64,000 bases of DNA from Calycina herbarum (lineage: Eukaryota; Ascomycota; Leotiomycetes; Helotiales; Pezizellaceae): NCBI GenBank assembly GCA_001414485.1, contig LLEY01000014.1, forward strand, positions 62,001 through 126,000. Reading direction: 5' to 3'. How positions within the stretch are numbered: the first letter of the stretch is position 1; each line of letters begins with the position of its first letter. This document shows positions 25,152-36,416 of this stretch, piece after piece. The position numbers and the translations under genes were made by a program. Under the pieces are notes generated by a model. It was not told where the DNA came from. It did not search any database and saw nothing but the letters and a program-made list of their open reading frames with translations.

Positions 25152-26427
25152 ATGACTTCCAAACCAATCTACCTCGTGTATCTAACTTCTTGGGTAAGCT
25201 CCTTTGATAACTCCTGGACCTCCCAACCCAACTGACCTCTACAGCACAACGTTGTTCCGCCGCCGTCTCTAGTATCGAGGGTTACTCACGTATGCCTGGC
25301 TTTTGTGAGCCCTGCTCTCTTCAACGGCCCAGAACCACCTGCTACTACAAAATTCGACCCTTTCTTTACCGAAATCGAAACTCTGCGAGCCAAGTTTGCG
25401 GAACGGACAAAAACAATGTGGGCTTTGGGTGGCTGGGGTGACACGGAGGGCTTTGGCATTGTAGCCAAGAGCGAAGAGAGTCGTGCACTCTTTGCGAACA
25501 ACGTCAAGTCTCTACTTGATGCTACAAACACGGATGGTCAGTTGGGAATATTACCTAGTTTTGGCAGGTCTGCTTTCTAACTTCTTCACAGGCATTGATC
25601 TTGACTGGGAATATCCTGGGTAAGTATTAGATGCAGAAGTTCCACAACAGAATGGCCAAAGGTTGACACAGAGCATAATAGTGGCAATGGAGACGATTAC
25701 AGACAAGACGGAAGGACAAACGAAAGCAAGGCGTGGGAAATAGACGCATATCCGAAGTGGTAACCCAACTTCGCTCCACCTTGGGTCCGGACAAGATCAT
25801 ATCCGCAGCAATCCCAGGTCTTGCTCGAAATATGATCGCCTTCAGCTCCTCTAATATTGCGAAGATCGAACCACACATGGACTTCTTCAACATCATGACC
25901 TACGATTTGATGAACCGTCGGGATACTATTACCAAACATCATGCTGGTATCGAGAGTTCGGTTGAAACGATTAGGAGGTATATCGAAGTCGGCATTCCAC
26001 CACGGAAAGCAGTTCTTGGATTTGGGTTTTATGTTAAGTGGTTTGAGACTGTTCCGCTTAAGGAACTTGATGGTTCTGGTAAAGGTCCAATTGGTATTCC
26101 TACGGTGCAGATGGAGGATCTGGATACAGGCAAGGATTTGGGAGTTTCTGGTGCTTTTGTTTGGTGTGAAAAGCCTGGTGAGAAGGTTAAAGCATCTTTT
26201 GAGCTAGCTATGGCTGGAGGAATGTGGATGAGAGGTATGGAGGTCATTACTTCTTGGATGAACAAAAGAATATCTTTTGGTCTTGAGAAAGTCCTGAGGG
26301 TATTAAGAAAAAGTTTGAGACATTGATGGGGGTTTGGGATTTGGGTGGAATTTTTGCTTGGGAGTTGGGTGGGGATGGAGGGGAGTGGAGACATCTCGAC
26401 GCTCTTAATCGTGCGGTTGAGGAGTAA
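25152..26427 (+). pseudogene. GH18 chitinase-like gene, frameshifted
   Basis: Glycoside hydrolase family 18, normally cleaving chitin or related N-acetylglucosamine polymers. Exon 25152-25193 (MTSKPIYLVYLTSW), exon 25245-25536 (THVCLAFVSPALF, MWALGGWGDT), and a 28-nt exon 25592-25619 carrying the catalytic DGIDLDWE with its proton-donor Glu intact. The fourth exon starts about 25682 (GGNGDDYRQDGR, SKAWEIDAYPK), then needs a one-base shift near 25760 to continue VVTQLRSTLGPDKII and FFNIMTYDLMN. Near 26225 the homologous reading changes frame again (FLDEQKNIFW), contains an in-frame TGA, and goes on to KKKFETLMG and GGIFAWELGGDGGEW up to a stop at 26425-26427. At least two frameshifts and one stop make a full-length product unlikely. 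No signal peptide is visible at the N-terminus. Confidence 0.7.
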
Positions 26428-27353
26428 ACTAACTTAGCTTCGATGAACTATCCACTTCAATCAATCTATAAGACGATGGTATTGATGATGGGATGTAATT
26501 TTTAATGATAAAATGATAGCCTAATTAAAAATGTGTGGAATATATTAAAGAATCAAAATCTTGATATTTTGTCTCGACCTTGACGTCGAACAAAAAAAGG
26601 GGGGTTTTAGTGAGAAGAAGAGTGGAAGTGGTAGCTAATATCTTTGAAGATTACAAAACAGTCTAGATAGTCCATTAATCCTATGATTTTAAACATTCTA
26701 TGTTTTCTGCTTTTATAGCTACATTTGTTCTAGAGGAAATGTGGAGTGATTCTTTAATGCAAAGAATAATAGCTTCTTCTCTTATCATGATGGTTGCCTC
26801 TCTATAACTGTCCCAGCATAGCTCGCTGAATAATCATGCGATAAAGCTTACTTGGTCTACCTTGCTAAGAAAATTAATTTGATTTTCCAAGTGCTGCTTA
26901 AACAACTAGGAGAGTAGGGCACGGGTATTCTACTCTTGGCAGACTAAAAATTCATTCATGCTCTAATGTTATCATTCTCACAAATAACATTCTATCTCGT
27001 GGAGACCCTTGAAAAGAACCATATTCTGGTCATCTTCGAGCGCGACATAAATCATTAATTCGAAGGACTGAAGTCAACGCTCAAGAGTCAACATACCTCA
27101 CTCGAGGCATGATTTTGCTAAAGCTTCAGTCTCATTGACTCTGCTGTATCTTACTGAAAAGAAAGCAGATTGATTTAGGATATTTTTCTTGACTTCTAAA
27201 AGAGCAACACGACGTCTGATAAGAAATGCATCATGATTCCGATAAGCCATGCAGCTTTCCAATAGAGCTATCTATTTCAGCCGCCCCAATGAAGAATACA
27301 GCATAATGGTTCGACTGATACACTTTGGTAGAAGAAGTAACACCAACACAAAT
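26428..27353. other. Intergenic, AT-rich, no gene seen
   Basis: About 0.9 kb of AT-rich DNA between the GH18 and HET remnants. No motif-bearing open frame on either strand, and no terminal or tandem repeat that I can make out. Confidence 0.4.
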
Positions 27354-28600
27354 CTAGTCCCCTTCCTCGGTCCTTATGAAGCAGTCGTCTCTCCGACAGT
27401 CTTTTAAATAGACATCATCTTCAGGGGGAGAGCCATGATGTCTGTCCACCAAAAATGTGCCCACGACCTTGCCTAACCAGACAGTATATCTATACGGGCC
27501 AGATTCAAACCCTTCACTGCCCACTCTTATGCCGTCCGACCAGAGGCGTACCTCTTTGGTCCAACCGATATCCGTCCACTCATTCAATTCTTCTTTATTA
27601 AGGAGAGGTGTTCCGATGGGACGAGCGTGAGATATGTAGACTAACTTGACCTTCGATAAGCTCTGGGCGCCTCCCTCTTCTCCGCCCACGTTCTGAATTT
27701 TTCTCCTCAATGGAAAGTTGACTTGGTCTGTTTCCGTACGTGAGATTATGATCCGTTCTAGAGCCCCCCAATGCTCGGTGTAAACAAATTGGGCGGCATT
27801 TACCCGGGAGAAGACCTTTCCGCTACTCTGTCTAGCAACGAGAATCCCAATGAACCCATTTTGAGGGAGCGACTCCGATTCCGTGGAACCTTTACTAACG
27901 TAGCTTTGTGTTCCTACACTTTCAAGCTCAAAAGTACACCTCACCTCGACACCACCATCGCAATACCACCCAGAAAGTTATGATCTGGAAGTAACGGGAT
28001 GCCAAGGATAGAAGCATATATGTCTAATCCGCGATTAGTCATTGAGTAGTGTGTTCTATCAACATCGGGCAAATGTCTAGCTTGGTATGAATCCACTTCC
28101 ACGATGCCAGAAGAATACTTGATCTGCGACGGGTGGCTGGCCAAAATGCCTTGAGGATAGAACATGAATTGAGAGGTATTACGCCAGGCAAAAAGGTATG
28201 GTCGGTGGATCGTTTTAGGATTTCCTCTTGGAGTCGTTGGAAAGCTGAATGCTGTCCCTCACCATATAACATAAGCATAGTAATCTGGAATATTCCCAAC
28301 AGGCTGTACGCCAAATCTTCAGGCACAGTGGTCTCTCTTTCTGCAGACCACGACATTCGTTGTGCCACAGAATACCGTCGTATATTAGCATGTCCACTGA
28401 GCAGGTGTTTTGGAATATTCGTGATACCCGAAATGGTTGTGACGAGATCATGATTGAGATTTTTGTACCTCCCTATTCTGTCTAGTACTCCCCAACATTC
28501 CTACGACGAGTCGAAGAAAGAGATACAGGTTGGCGCTACTAAATCCTGGACCGTCCACCCGCGCGTAAACCTACAACAAATCAGCACACGTTTTTCCCGT
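27354..28600 (-). pseudogene. HET-domain protein remnant (HET-E-like)
   Basis: HET proteins mediate vegetative incompatibility in filamentous ascomycetes. On the minus strand one reads FSRGWTVQDLVAPT, an in-frame TAG, then GRYKNLNHDLVTTISG, HLLSGHANIRRYSVAQRMSW, SAERETTVPEDLAYSLLGIF and LYGEGQHSAFQRLQEEILK, the HET C-terminal half plus the following conserved block. The frame then shifts near 28160 (GILASHPSQIKYSSG, YSMTNRGL) and again near 27950 into a 196-codon frame that ends at 27354 (FIGILVARQSSG and DDCFIRTEEGD). The N-terminal half of the HET domain is absent; the CoA-transferase gene lies on that side. Multiple lesions show it is a decayed gene. Confidence 0.65.
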
Positions 28601-28780
28601 TTGACTCAAACGCCGAGAGTAGTAAGTAAGGATAAAACTTGCTCCCGACCACCAAGAGTCCAATCTAATGGGAACAAAGGGAAAGTTTGCATACCAGCGC
28701 GGAGGTCTCAGTAATTCCTCCGCATGTTCGCGATCAACTCCATGAACTAAAAGCTTATTCATTTACACCTACAACTCACC

Positions 28781-30623
28781 TTAAGATTCCCACTTCACAT
28801 CCTCCTTCTTCTCATAACAAAACGGCACACTGCCGGTTCTCCACTCCACCTTCTCAGCCCCAGGCATAGTCACACAAGGCTTCAACATACTCAACCTCCT
28901 CCCCCCAAAAGCGCTCTTCTGATAGCTGACAAATAACCCCCCATCCTCATCCAGCTTCGCCCCAAAGAATCTCTTCCATCCATCCCACACATTAAAAAGT
29001 AATTCAAACACATGATGCGCACCCCTCATTGGCGCCCAGTTAAACCGTTCTTGACATTGCTTCACAATCTCAGGAGAATATAGTCCTATCTCGGGTCTGA
29101 GGGCGGTTGTGTTCACTGCCACTAGGGAAGAATGGACATGGTAACTTCCTCCTAGCTTAGCGCGATCACGGAGAGCCATCATGACTCCTAGGGCACCAAC
29201 TAGACCGGTTGTCATGTCGGAAATTGGGAGACTTGGGAGGACACTTTCACTTCCTTCTAGTCTGAAGGCACGGCCTTGAACTGAGGCTGTCCCTGCTGCT
29301 GTATCTGCTATTTGTTGCCAGCCACTGGAATAAATTAGCTGTTGTTTTTTTCGTCAAGTCAAAAAATTCGAGTAAGAACTCAATTAAGAATAGAAGTTTG
29401 AAAAGGCGGGGAAGGGAGTTGAAGAAAATTACTTACGGTCTTTCTGCATACGGCCCATCAGTTCCATAACAGTTTTCAGATACATAGATATATCCTTTTT
29501 CTCTTTCTGCAGCCATTCTCAAAAAGTCGTTGAGGCCAAGACCATATTTCGGTAACTTGTTGATTCGGAAACCTTGCAGGAAAACATCGGCATCTTGCAC
29601 CAAAGACTTGAGATGTTCCAAATCTTCCGACTTCCGGATGTCAAGAGCGATAGTTCTTTTCCCAGCGTTGAAGGACAATTGCATAACGTTAATATCAATG
29701 AGATGTTCAGCATTGATGCGAATAACCTCTGCACCGTAAGATGCGAGGATATTTCCAATCATCGGCCCGGCAATAATTCTTGTCATCTCGACGACTTTTA
29801 TTCCAGCCAAAGGTCTCTTATCGGTTGGAGAGACTGGCGGAAATGCGATTCGAGGGGTTGGAGCCGCATGTGGCTGAGGACGAACATCAATAAAAGGATG
29901 AGCTACAAGTGCTTTTCCCATTTCACTGTTATTCCACCTCTCCGGTGTAAAACATATGCTCCCACAATAGCCATTCAAGATGTTATGCATCTCAAGTTCC
30001 TCTGGGCTTTTCGAGCGTGAATACTCAGCGATTCGATCCCAAGCCTCATCAATACTGCTACACGGCGTTTCCGTATCGATCCCCATAGACTTCAACATTG
30101 GCTCCGCAGCAAGCGAACCATGGATTTGATACCAGAATTCCGAATCTCTGGTTGGATATATAGAAGTTGCGCGGTACTTGATAAATGTGTCGTACCATCC
30201 CTGCTCGAAATCTGGAACGATATCACCTGCTTTCTTCTGCTTGATGAGAGAAACTAGATCTTCTCCACCCACATAAACGAATCCTACAAATGCAAACCAG
30301 AAGGCCACCTGAGTTGTGTTGACGAGGACGGACTCTGATTCGGGTAGCCCTCTCTGGGAAAGTATCTCATTGGCGACAACACCGGTCATTGCGTGGAGGG
30401 CTGAAGCTATTGGGATGGCTTTCATTGGCCCCGGGAGAACTGGGAATGCATCGCCCTCGAATTTAACTTTGAACAGAGCATTTTTGTCGTTGGTAAATCC
30501 GGGGGTCTCTGATACCAAGAGGTTGAAGATTCTTTGTGTTTCCTCGGGAACGGGTGTGAATGTCTTATCGGTGTGTGACCCTGGTCCGTAGACTCCTGGT
30601 GTTGTTGGGTGTTGAGTAGCCAT
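28781..30623 (-). CDS. Class III CoA-transferase (CaiB/BaiF family)
   Basis: Family III enzymes move CoA between acyl-CoA and a free carboxylic acid; the substrate here is unknown. Exons 29437-30623 and 28781-29324 with a 112-nt intron (GTAAGT donor, TTCCAG acceptor) join YAERP to GWQQIADTAAG in frame. The product is about 576 aa. Residues 1-270 form an N-terminal part seen in fungal members (HPTTPGVYGPGSHTD, DFEQGWYDTFIKYRAT). The classic CaiB domain follows: VVEMTRIIAGPMIGNILASY, GAEVIRI, FNAGKRTIALDIRK, DADVFLQGFR and, in exon 2, LPISDMTTGLVGALGVMMAL with the conserved Asp. No organelle signal or PTS1 terminus (it ends KWES). No frame damage, and intron, start and stop all agree. The neighbouring HET remnant is on the same strand downstream but is unrelated. 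Confidence 0.88.
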
Positions 30624-31393
30624 CGGGTATGATAGGTGTGGGTTAGATATGAGAGGTATAGGTTAACACAACAATTGAATGTGAGAGCGTAAGCAGAAAA
30701 AGAAAGTTGCAGAGAAGAGGATATCTCTCCATTGATGAAATAATACTGGATTCTTATGTAGCTGTTTTACCTCACGTTACACCTACAAGTGCCGACCTGC
30801 TTGATAGCTCCATTAGGACCCATATTTTCTTCCTTGTCAATTTGACAAGTCGAACCAATGGAGGGTTATGCACAGTGTGAGCACAAATTAATCAGTTAAT
30901 CGATTATTAATCTGATTAATGTGATTATATTAGATTAAATTTTGATTAATAGGTCTTTTGATTAGTTAAGACTAACCAAATTTGATTAAGTAATTATTAA
31001 TCTGATTAGTAGCTTAAAATTATAAATACATTTTACTCAAGAAAAGAGCTTATAAGCGAGGAAACTTAGTACTTAAAACTTGTAACTTACTTATATTTTA
31101 ATTTGTTTTATAATCATTTCTCACTCTGGTTATGCAAAGTTATACCAAGGCAAATGAAGTTATGAATGTCATACATCAAGCATAATGAAATTTGAACATG
31201 TTTGTGAATACACATCTGCGCTCTCAGTGGCGGATCGGATGAGTTGTTTATAGTTGCAAATTTCTCAATCGAAAGTTCAAGACCGCATGACTCGTGTACT
31301 CCGGCTTCGGACCGACCCGCATTTTGGATCCCGGACGCCGACGGAAATATTTCATAAACGCCGATGACGTAGGAACATACTGCAAAGAAAATG
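30624..31393. other. AT-rich intergenic region with GATTAAT motifs
   Basis: From about 30890 to 31110 the sequence is built from repeated short words around TTAATCTGATTA and GATTAAT, strongly AT-rich, and resembles a mutated repeat. No coding potential recognised. The first 150 bp are probably the promoter of the CoA-transferase. Confidence 0.45.
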
Positions 31394-31908
31394 CACCACG
31401 GGCATGCAAATGGAAGCGAGCCCCGACCCTCTGTAGGGCCAGTCATACTGCTTATGACTAGCCCTGGTAAGGGCTGTGTAACTCGGTTAAAGCGTTACAA
31501 CTCACAGGGAGCTCTTAGAGTATATAATATAAGCAGTAGAACCGCGGCTACAAGTCTACGTTATAATATCTTTTTAAGTAATCTAAATATAAAATATAAA
31601 ATTAATTAAATCTCTTAATCTTATTAGTTTATTAACTACTAAATAGTATATATAATATATATAATTAATTAAATATTCTAGACTTATTTATCTATTTCAA
31701 GCTATAATAACTACTTCTATTATATCTATCTTATATATATACGGTCTATTACCTCGGTATTACTTATTTTAGAGGTTTAGACAAAGCTAGGAGCTGGCGC
31801 GTCGTAACGCTTTAACCGAGTCACACGGCCCTTACCAGGGCCAGTCATAAGCAGTATGACTGGCCCTGCAGAGGGTCGGGGAGCGGTTAAATCCGCATGC
31901 TCGTGGTG
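31394..31908. mobile_element. MITE-like element with 78-bp inner terminal inverted repeats
   Basis: 31421-31498 and 31804-31881 are inverted copies of 78 bp that start CCCCGACCCTCTG and end near AAAGCGTTAC; I count four mismatches, all transitions. Weaker inverted similarity extends outwards to CACCACG at 31394 and CGTGGTG at 31908. Each arm contains its own palindrome (AGGGCCAGTCATA, then TATGACTGGCCCT). The roughly 305-bp core is very AT-rich with no open frame. This is the layout of a non-autonomous DNA transposon; I cannot see an unambiguous target-site duplication. Confidence 0.75.
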
Positions 31909-32302
31909 AGAAAATCATGCGCTATTATTCAAAAGGCCTTTCACAGCTTGGCTAAAGTAAGGATTTGTGACTTGATTCTCAAAAATTGGAGGGTAAATAC
32001 CACGAATACCAGAGGGTACCACAGTGAACCGAAAGACTCATGGTGGTGTTGAAAGCATAAGACTAGAAGCTTACCTTGGGGGTTTATTCTATTTCACCAA
32101 CCGATATAACAAAGCGCCAGGGATTTATCAAAAGGTCATTCGATATTTAAGCATGTTCTCATTTCTTTTCCAGACGAAAGAAGGCGGCCATCTAACACAA
32201 TACTGGAAAAAGAAGGTCTCGCTAAACTCTGAGATCATCTGCCTATCTAGTAACAGGCATACCACCCGGCAATTCCGTTAACCCTATCTCTAATTAGCAT
32301 CC
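31909..32302. other. Intergenic, no supported gene
   Basis: An 85-codon plus-strand frame (32024-32281) has no recognised motif and no clear start context. The interval otherwise holds the 3' flank of the DUF1996 gene. Confidence 0.35.
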
Positions 32303-33589
32303 TTACTTTTCAAAAGTAGACTGAATGGCATCAAACTCACAACTATCGATATCCTCACTAACAACACTCTTAAGACTACACTTATTCCCCTCGGCAATAC
32401 TCTGAGTCTTCAAAGCCGGACAATTAATATTACAATTATTATCCATAGCTTTCTGAAGCGAGTCTCCCTTCCAACCGAAGACATAATCTCCATGCGTTCC
32501 GTAACATGTTCTAAATCCCAACCAGTGAGTACATCGACACTTGTAGAAAAGAGAGAGTGGATCTTACGCATCACCATAACTCCAAACAAAAGGCTGACTT
32601 CCATCAGCCGGCCAAAGACTCTTGTCGTTGAACTTCCTTGTATCCCAGATGACTTCGAAAAAAAGTTGCGGGATCCGCGCTGGGTGAGTTGCAGGACAAG
32701 GTCCGTTGTTTTCGAAAGTCCCAGAACTGGGATAGGAAACATGACTCATATGATCCGGAGAATCAAGATTCACACCATCCCAACACCTATGAACAATCAG
32801 CACACTTCACCTTCCCCCCCCTTAATACAAAATACCAAAACCTACGTAGGAAACCTCAAATTCGCCATAATCCCCGCCGGACAAGGCTTATCCGGTAAAT
32901 TCTTCGTCTCCCCCGTCCTCGTCCCCGGCGTTTGCAAACAAGTATAAGTCAACTGTCTATACTTATCCGCGCCCTCTTTGTTCCTCAAAGTTGGATCACC
33001 AACGAGCATACGGAACCCTTTTTGGAAGGCGGTGGTTTTTACTCCTTTTGCAGTGTAGGGCGAGTAGTAGATTGTCATTCCGCCGTTTGCGGCTTCAAAG
33101 TTTTGGTTTCCGATTTGGGGGACGCGTTTGAATGTCCCGTTTCGGGCGCGGAAGTAGAGCACGGCTAGACAGGTGAGATTGGAAAAGGAAGGGGGAGGGA
33201 GGCTTACCAGTCCAGTAATTTGAAAACTATCCATTGGTTATGCATTAGCAATAATTTCGTTCATTCTACGCTGGAGACATGTTGTAAATCAAGGCTTACG
33301 TCTTCACTGAATGTACAGGTCGTGCAGGTTGCTATGGTTGATATGTCTGCTTTTGGGTCCATGGATATGTTGAAGGCGTTGCCGCCGATAATCTAGGTTT
33401 GTTAGATTTTGGAAACGCAAAGGGAATGAGATAGAAAAGGTGTACTTGGTGCAGGTGAGGAGATCCTCTGACGCCGGGATTCACGAGAGGATCGAGACGT
33501 TCAGTAACGAGTCCTGAACAAGAGAATCGAAGTAAAGCATGGACGTTACTTAGGCCGAGCGCAACAGTCAAAAATGGTAGCAGCTGCAT
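32303..33589 (-). CDS. Secreted DUF1996 protein
   Basis: DUF1996 proteins are secreted fungal proteins of unknown function, sometimes fused to WSC domains; none is seen here. Six exons on the minus strand: 33446-33589, 33300-33392, 33208-33226, 32846-33164, 32568-32786 and 32303-32510. All introns are GT-AG and the total is 1002 nt, about 333 aa. Residues 1-18 (MQLLPFLTVALGLSNVHA) are a signal peptide. Family blocks in order: LLRFSCSGLVTERLDPLVNPG, cut as RFSCSG and ERLDPLVNPG, then SPHLHQIIGGNAFNISMDP, CTTCTFSEDFSNYWTAVLYF, GGMTIYYSP, FRMLVGDPTLR, CPAGIMANLRFPTCWDG, DSPDHMSHVSYP, PQLFFEVIWDT and YGTHGDYVFGW. The third exon is only 19 nt. Every junction restores the family sequence, so the gene looks intact and expressed. 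Confidence 0.93.
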
Positions 33590-34248
33590 TTTGAAACGTA
33601 TCGAGGCAACAGATAATCCACGAAGTCAAGATGTTTCTCGAGGATGTGTTGAATTCAATATCAAGTACTCCAATGGAAACATGTGGGGCCCCAGTCCCAA
33701 CACCATGGTCAAAAATCGCAAGCAAAAGAATTTCCACCACTTAAACACAGATGCAACATCATTGATGAAGATCGCGCCGTCAAACATTGAAACTAGCCTC
33801 GATATTTTGAATCATGCGACTCCATTGAGGGTATGGGTAATCGGTATTGATATGATTGGTCGGTGTAAAATCAAGATAGGGATATAATTCGCTTAAGTAT
33901 AGCACTTCCAATTTAACTTCAATTTTGCCGGAGAGTGGTGAGTACTGTACGATACGTGAAAGTTTCACGAATCCCAGATTCTTCATGAAGCTAATTCGCC
34001 ACTTCCGTTGGATCCTAAAAGCTTGTCTCTGTTTTGGCCACCGGGGGTCTTTTCGACACCTGGCCCCACAACGAAGAGATTTATTTCTATTTTCGGGTTA
34101 CTTGGTTTCCCCACGTTTCCTCGGCATACAACCACTATGAGTTAATAACTTTTACAGTGAACTTGATAATTGGGTGAATTAGAACTTGGCTACTGAAGCC
34201 GTTGTACAGTCTTGAAGAGGAGGAAAAACCAATCTAGCTCTGTACCTT
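33590..34248. other. Intergenic, no gene seen
   Basis: Holds the promoter of the DUF1996 gene and the 3' flank of the permease. The open frames present lack recognisable motifs. Confidence 0.4.
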
Positions 34249-35941
34249 CTACTCCTTCTTAACACGAACCAATTTCGTGATACTCGTCCCATCATCCAAT
34301 ACCGAAACCACTTCCTCAATATGGTACCCTCTCCATCTTGGTAACGCCACAAACCAAACATACCAATAAAGCACCGTCAACAAAATCCTAATGATGGTTT
34401 AGTCTTCATCTCAATAGATCTCGGAGGAGAATTAGACTTACAATGCGATCCCCACAAGAGCATAAGTAGCATAAAAGAAGCTAACATCCCCCTTCCCATT
34501 CTCCGGTCTAAAGAAAGGCGCAAGAATCAAAGCCACGCAGACTATGATTCTTAACCAAACAGCACTAAGCCAGGCCTTGAATGGTCGTTTCAAATCTGGA
34601 CGTCTTTTTCGTAGAACTAATAGGCCTACTCCAGTTGCTAGTGCAGCAAATTGACCTGGGTAACCTTCGACGTCGAGGATAAATGCATATACATCTCCAG
34701 GAGGTGGAAGTGCAATAACTAAAATCGAAGGGATGTAATGGACGATGAGACCACCGAATGGGGTACCAAACGGCTTTGAAGAGGACAGAACACTCGACCA
34801 GGGAAGAAACCCTTGTCGTGCGACTTCTTGGTTTATCCGTGCCTGTGGTTCGTTAGCTCCTACTTGCTTTTATATCACCGAGGGATACATACATATGCAA
34901 AAGTAACAACCATAACATTCCCCACAGCCGAAACAGCAATAGCCAGTGGTAACACCGACCTCCCAAAACTCTCACCAAAAACCCTTTCGAAAAACAATCC
35001 AGCAACCAACTCCCCACTATTCTTAATCTCATCAATTGGAATAACCATAAAATAAGCAACATTAACCAACAAATACAACCCAATGGCAGTAAGTAAAGCC
35101 ACTGGAGCCACCGATTTCAAAGTCTTAACCGGATTTTTAACCTCGTTCAGAACATTATTGACATTCTGCAACCCCGCGTAGGAATAAAAACTTTGAAAAG
35201 GGCTGTTGAGATAACACCCCAGCTCCAAACAGAATCTCGCCACAGTTCTTCCCAGGCAAAGATTTTGAATCCAGGTGTCTCGCCGAAGGGGTTTTGTGGC
35301 TGGAAGAGTACGACGTAAAGCCCTGCTCCTGCCATACAAACAATAATGTAAACTTTGACCCATCCAAGTGCATCTTGGATCCAGATCCCCCATTTTAGCG
35401 AGACGCTGTGAATTATAGTGACTCCCGTCATTAAACCCACCGCAAGGGCTTTCTGAGTCCATTCGTCGGCTTCCAAACCAAGAGAGAAGAGAACATATCG
35501 ACCGAAAACAATACAATTGCTTGCCGTGAAGCTTAATAATACGGCTTGTGCAGCAACCAGGGTACTAGCCAAGAATCGAGGATGTTGATATGTGAATTCC
35601 AGATATACTTTATCACCACCAGAACGTGGCAGCATACATCCAAATTCAAGGGATATAGCAAGTGAGCAAGCTGCGAGAATTGCGCCGACCACCCAGAGGA
35701 CCAGAGAAAGACCTATCGAGCCAACTGAAGAAGTCACTGATCCTGGAGTCGCGAAAATCCCGGATCCAATAACTCTCGAAATAATAAGGATATAAGAGCT
35801 ACTCCACCCAAGATTCCGACCCAAAGTTGCGGTCTCTGGAAGAACATCGTCTTCCGTCCGTCGTGTTGTAGATGTCGAGGAGGTCTGATGAGTGACAGGT
35901 GTATGAGTGCCAAGAAGAGGCTCGTTCTCAATATCGGCCAT
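34249..35941 (-). CDS. APC-family amino acid permease (MUP1-like), one frameshift
   Basis: Plasma-membrane amino acid transporter of the APC superfamily, closest in feel to high-affinity methionine permeases. Exons 34893-35941, 34442-34842 and 34249-34387, with introns GTATGT-CAG and GTAAGT-TAG. The N-terminal tail is cytosolic and acidic; the first membrane helix has the family signature SRVIGSGIFATPG, and further helices follow (LVLWVVGAILAACSLAIS, VAPVALLTAIGLYLLVNVAY, FLPWSSVLSS, GLIVHYIPSILVIALPPPG, AALATGVGLLVLRKRRPD). At 35186-35190 a run of five A (T on the coding strand) is one base short: the reading FKVF/IPTRG must become FKVF/YSYAGLQNVNNVLNE. With one extra base the first exon would be 1050 nt and the whole protein about 529 aa. 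So it is either a young pseudogene or a homopolymer sequencing error. Confidence 0.8.
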
Positions 35942-36416
35942 CTTTCAATATCTGATACTTGATACTCGCCACGAATGGGATAAAGAAGAGATGCACTTGT
36001 AATGTGTAATGACGAGCATGGCTTTTGAGATGCAGTTTGGGGGGGGGGGGGTTGTTTCAGCTCGCGTTGGATTTGTAAGACCGGGATTGTCACGCAATTA
36101 TTCGCTAAATGACGAGTTTGGAAATCAGCCCTTATGTTGGTTACTTTGTGAGACATTGTTTGAAATCACGACAGGAGGATTGTCGATTTGGGGCTGCTGA
36201 CAGCTGAATGGGGAAGCATTTAAGGTGTAACATCCCACTGGTACAACATTACTAAGGCATCTCACCCCTACGATTGATGTGATCGCGATTGTCCCACCCT
36301 CCAAGTCTATAATATCTTCAATATCGATTAACAACCGCGATTACTGGATCCAGCAACATAGATGAGTGGTGCACTGAGAGTAATGAACGCGAATCTTACA
36401 GTTTAATACCACTAAA
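35942..36416. other. Intergenic, includes a poly-G run
   Basis: About 475 bp of permease promoter and haloperoxidase 3' flank. A run of about eleven G lies near 36040-36050. No gene supported. Confidence 0.4.

Noticed and set aside
31394..31908. CRISPR-like or tandem repeat array
   Set aside because: The repeats are two inverted arms, not direct repeats with spacers, and the window is fungal.
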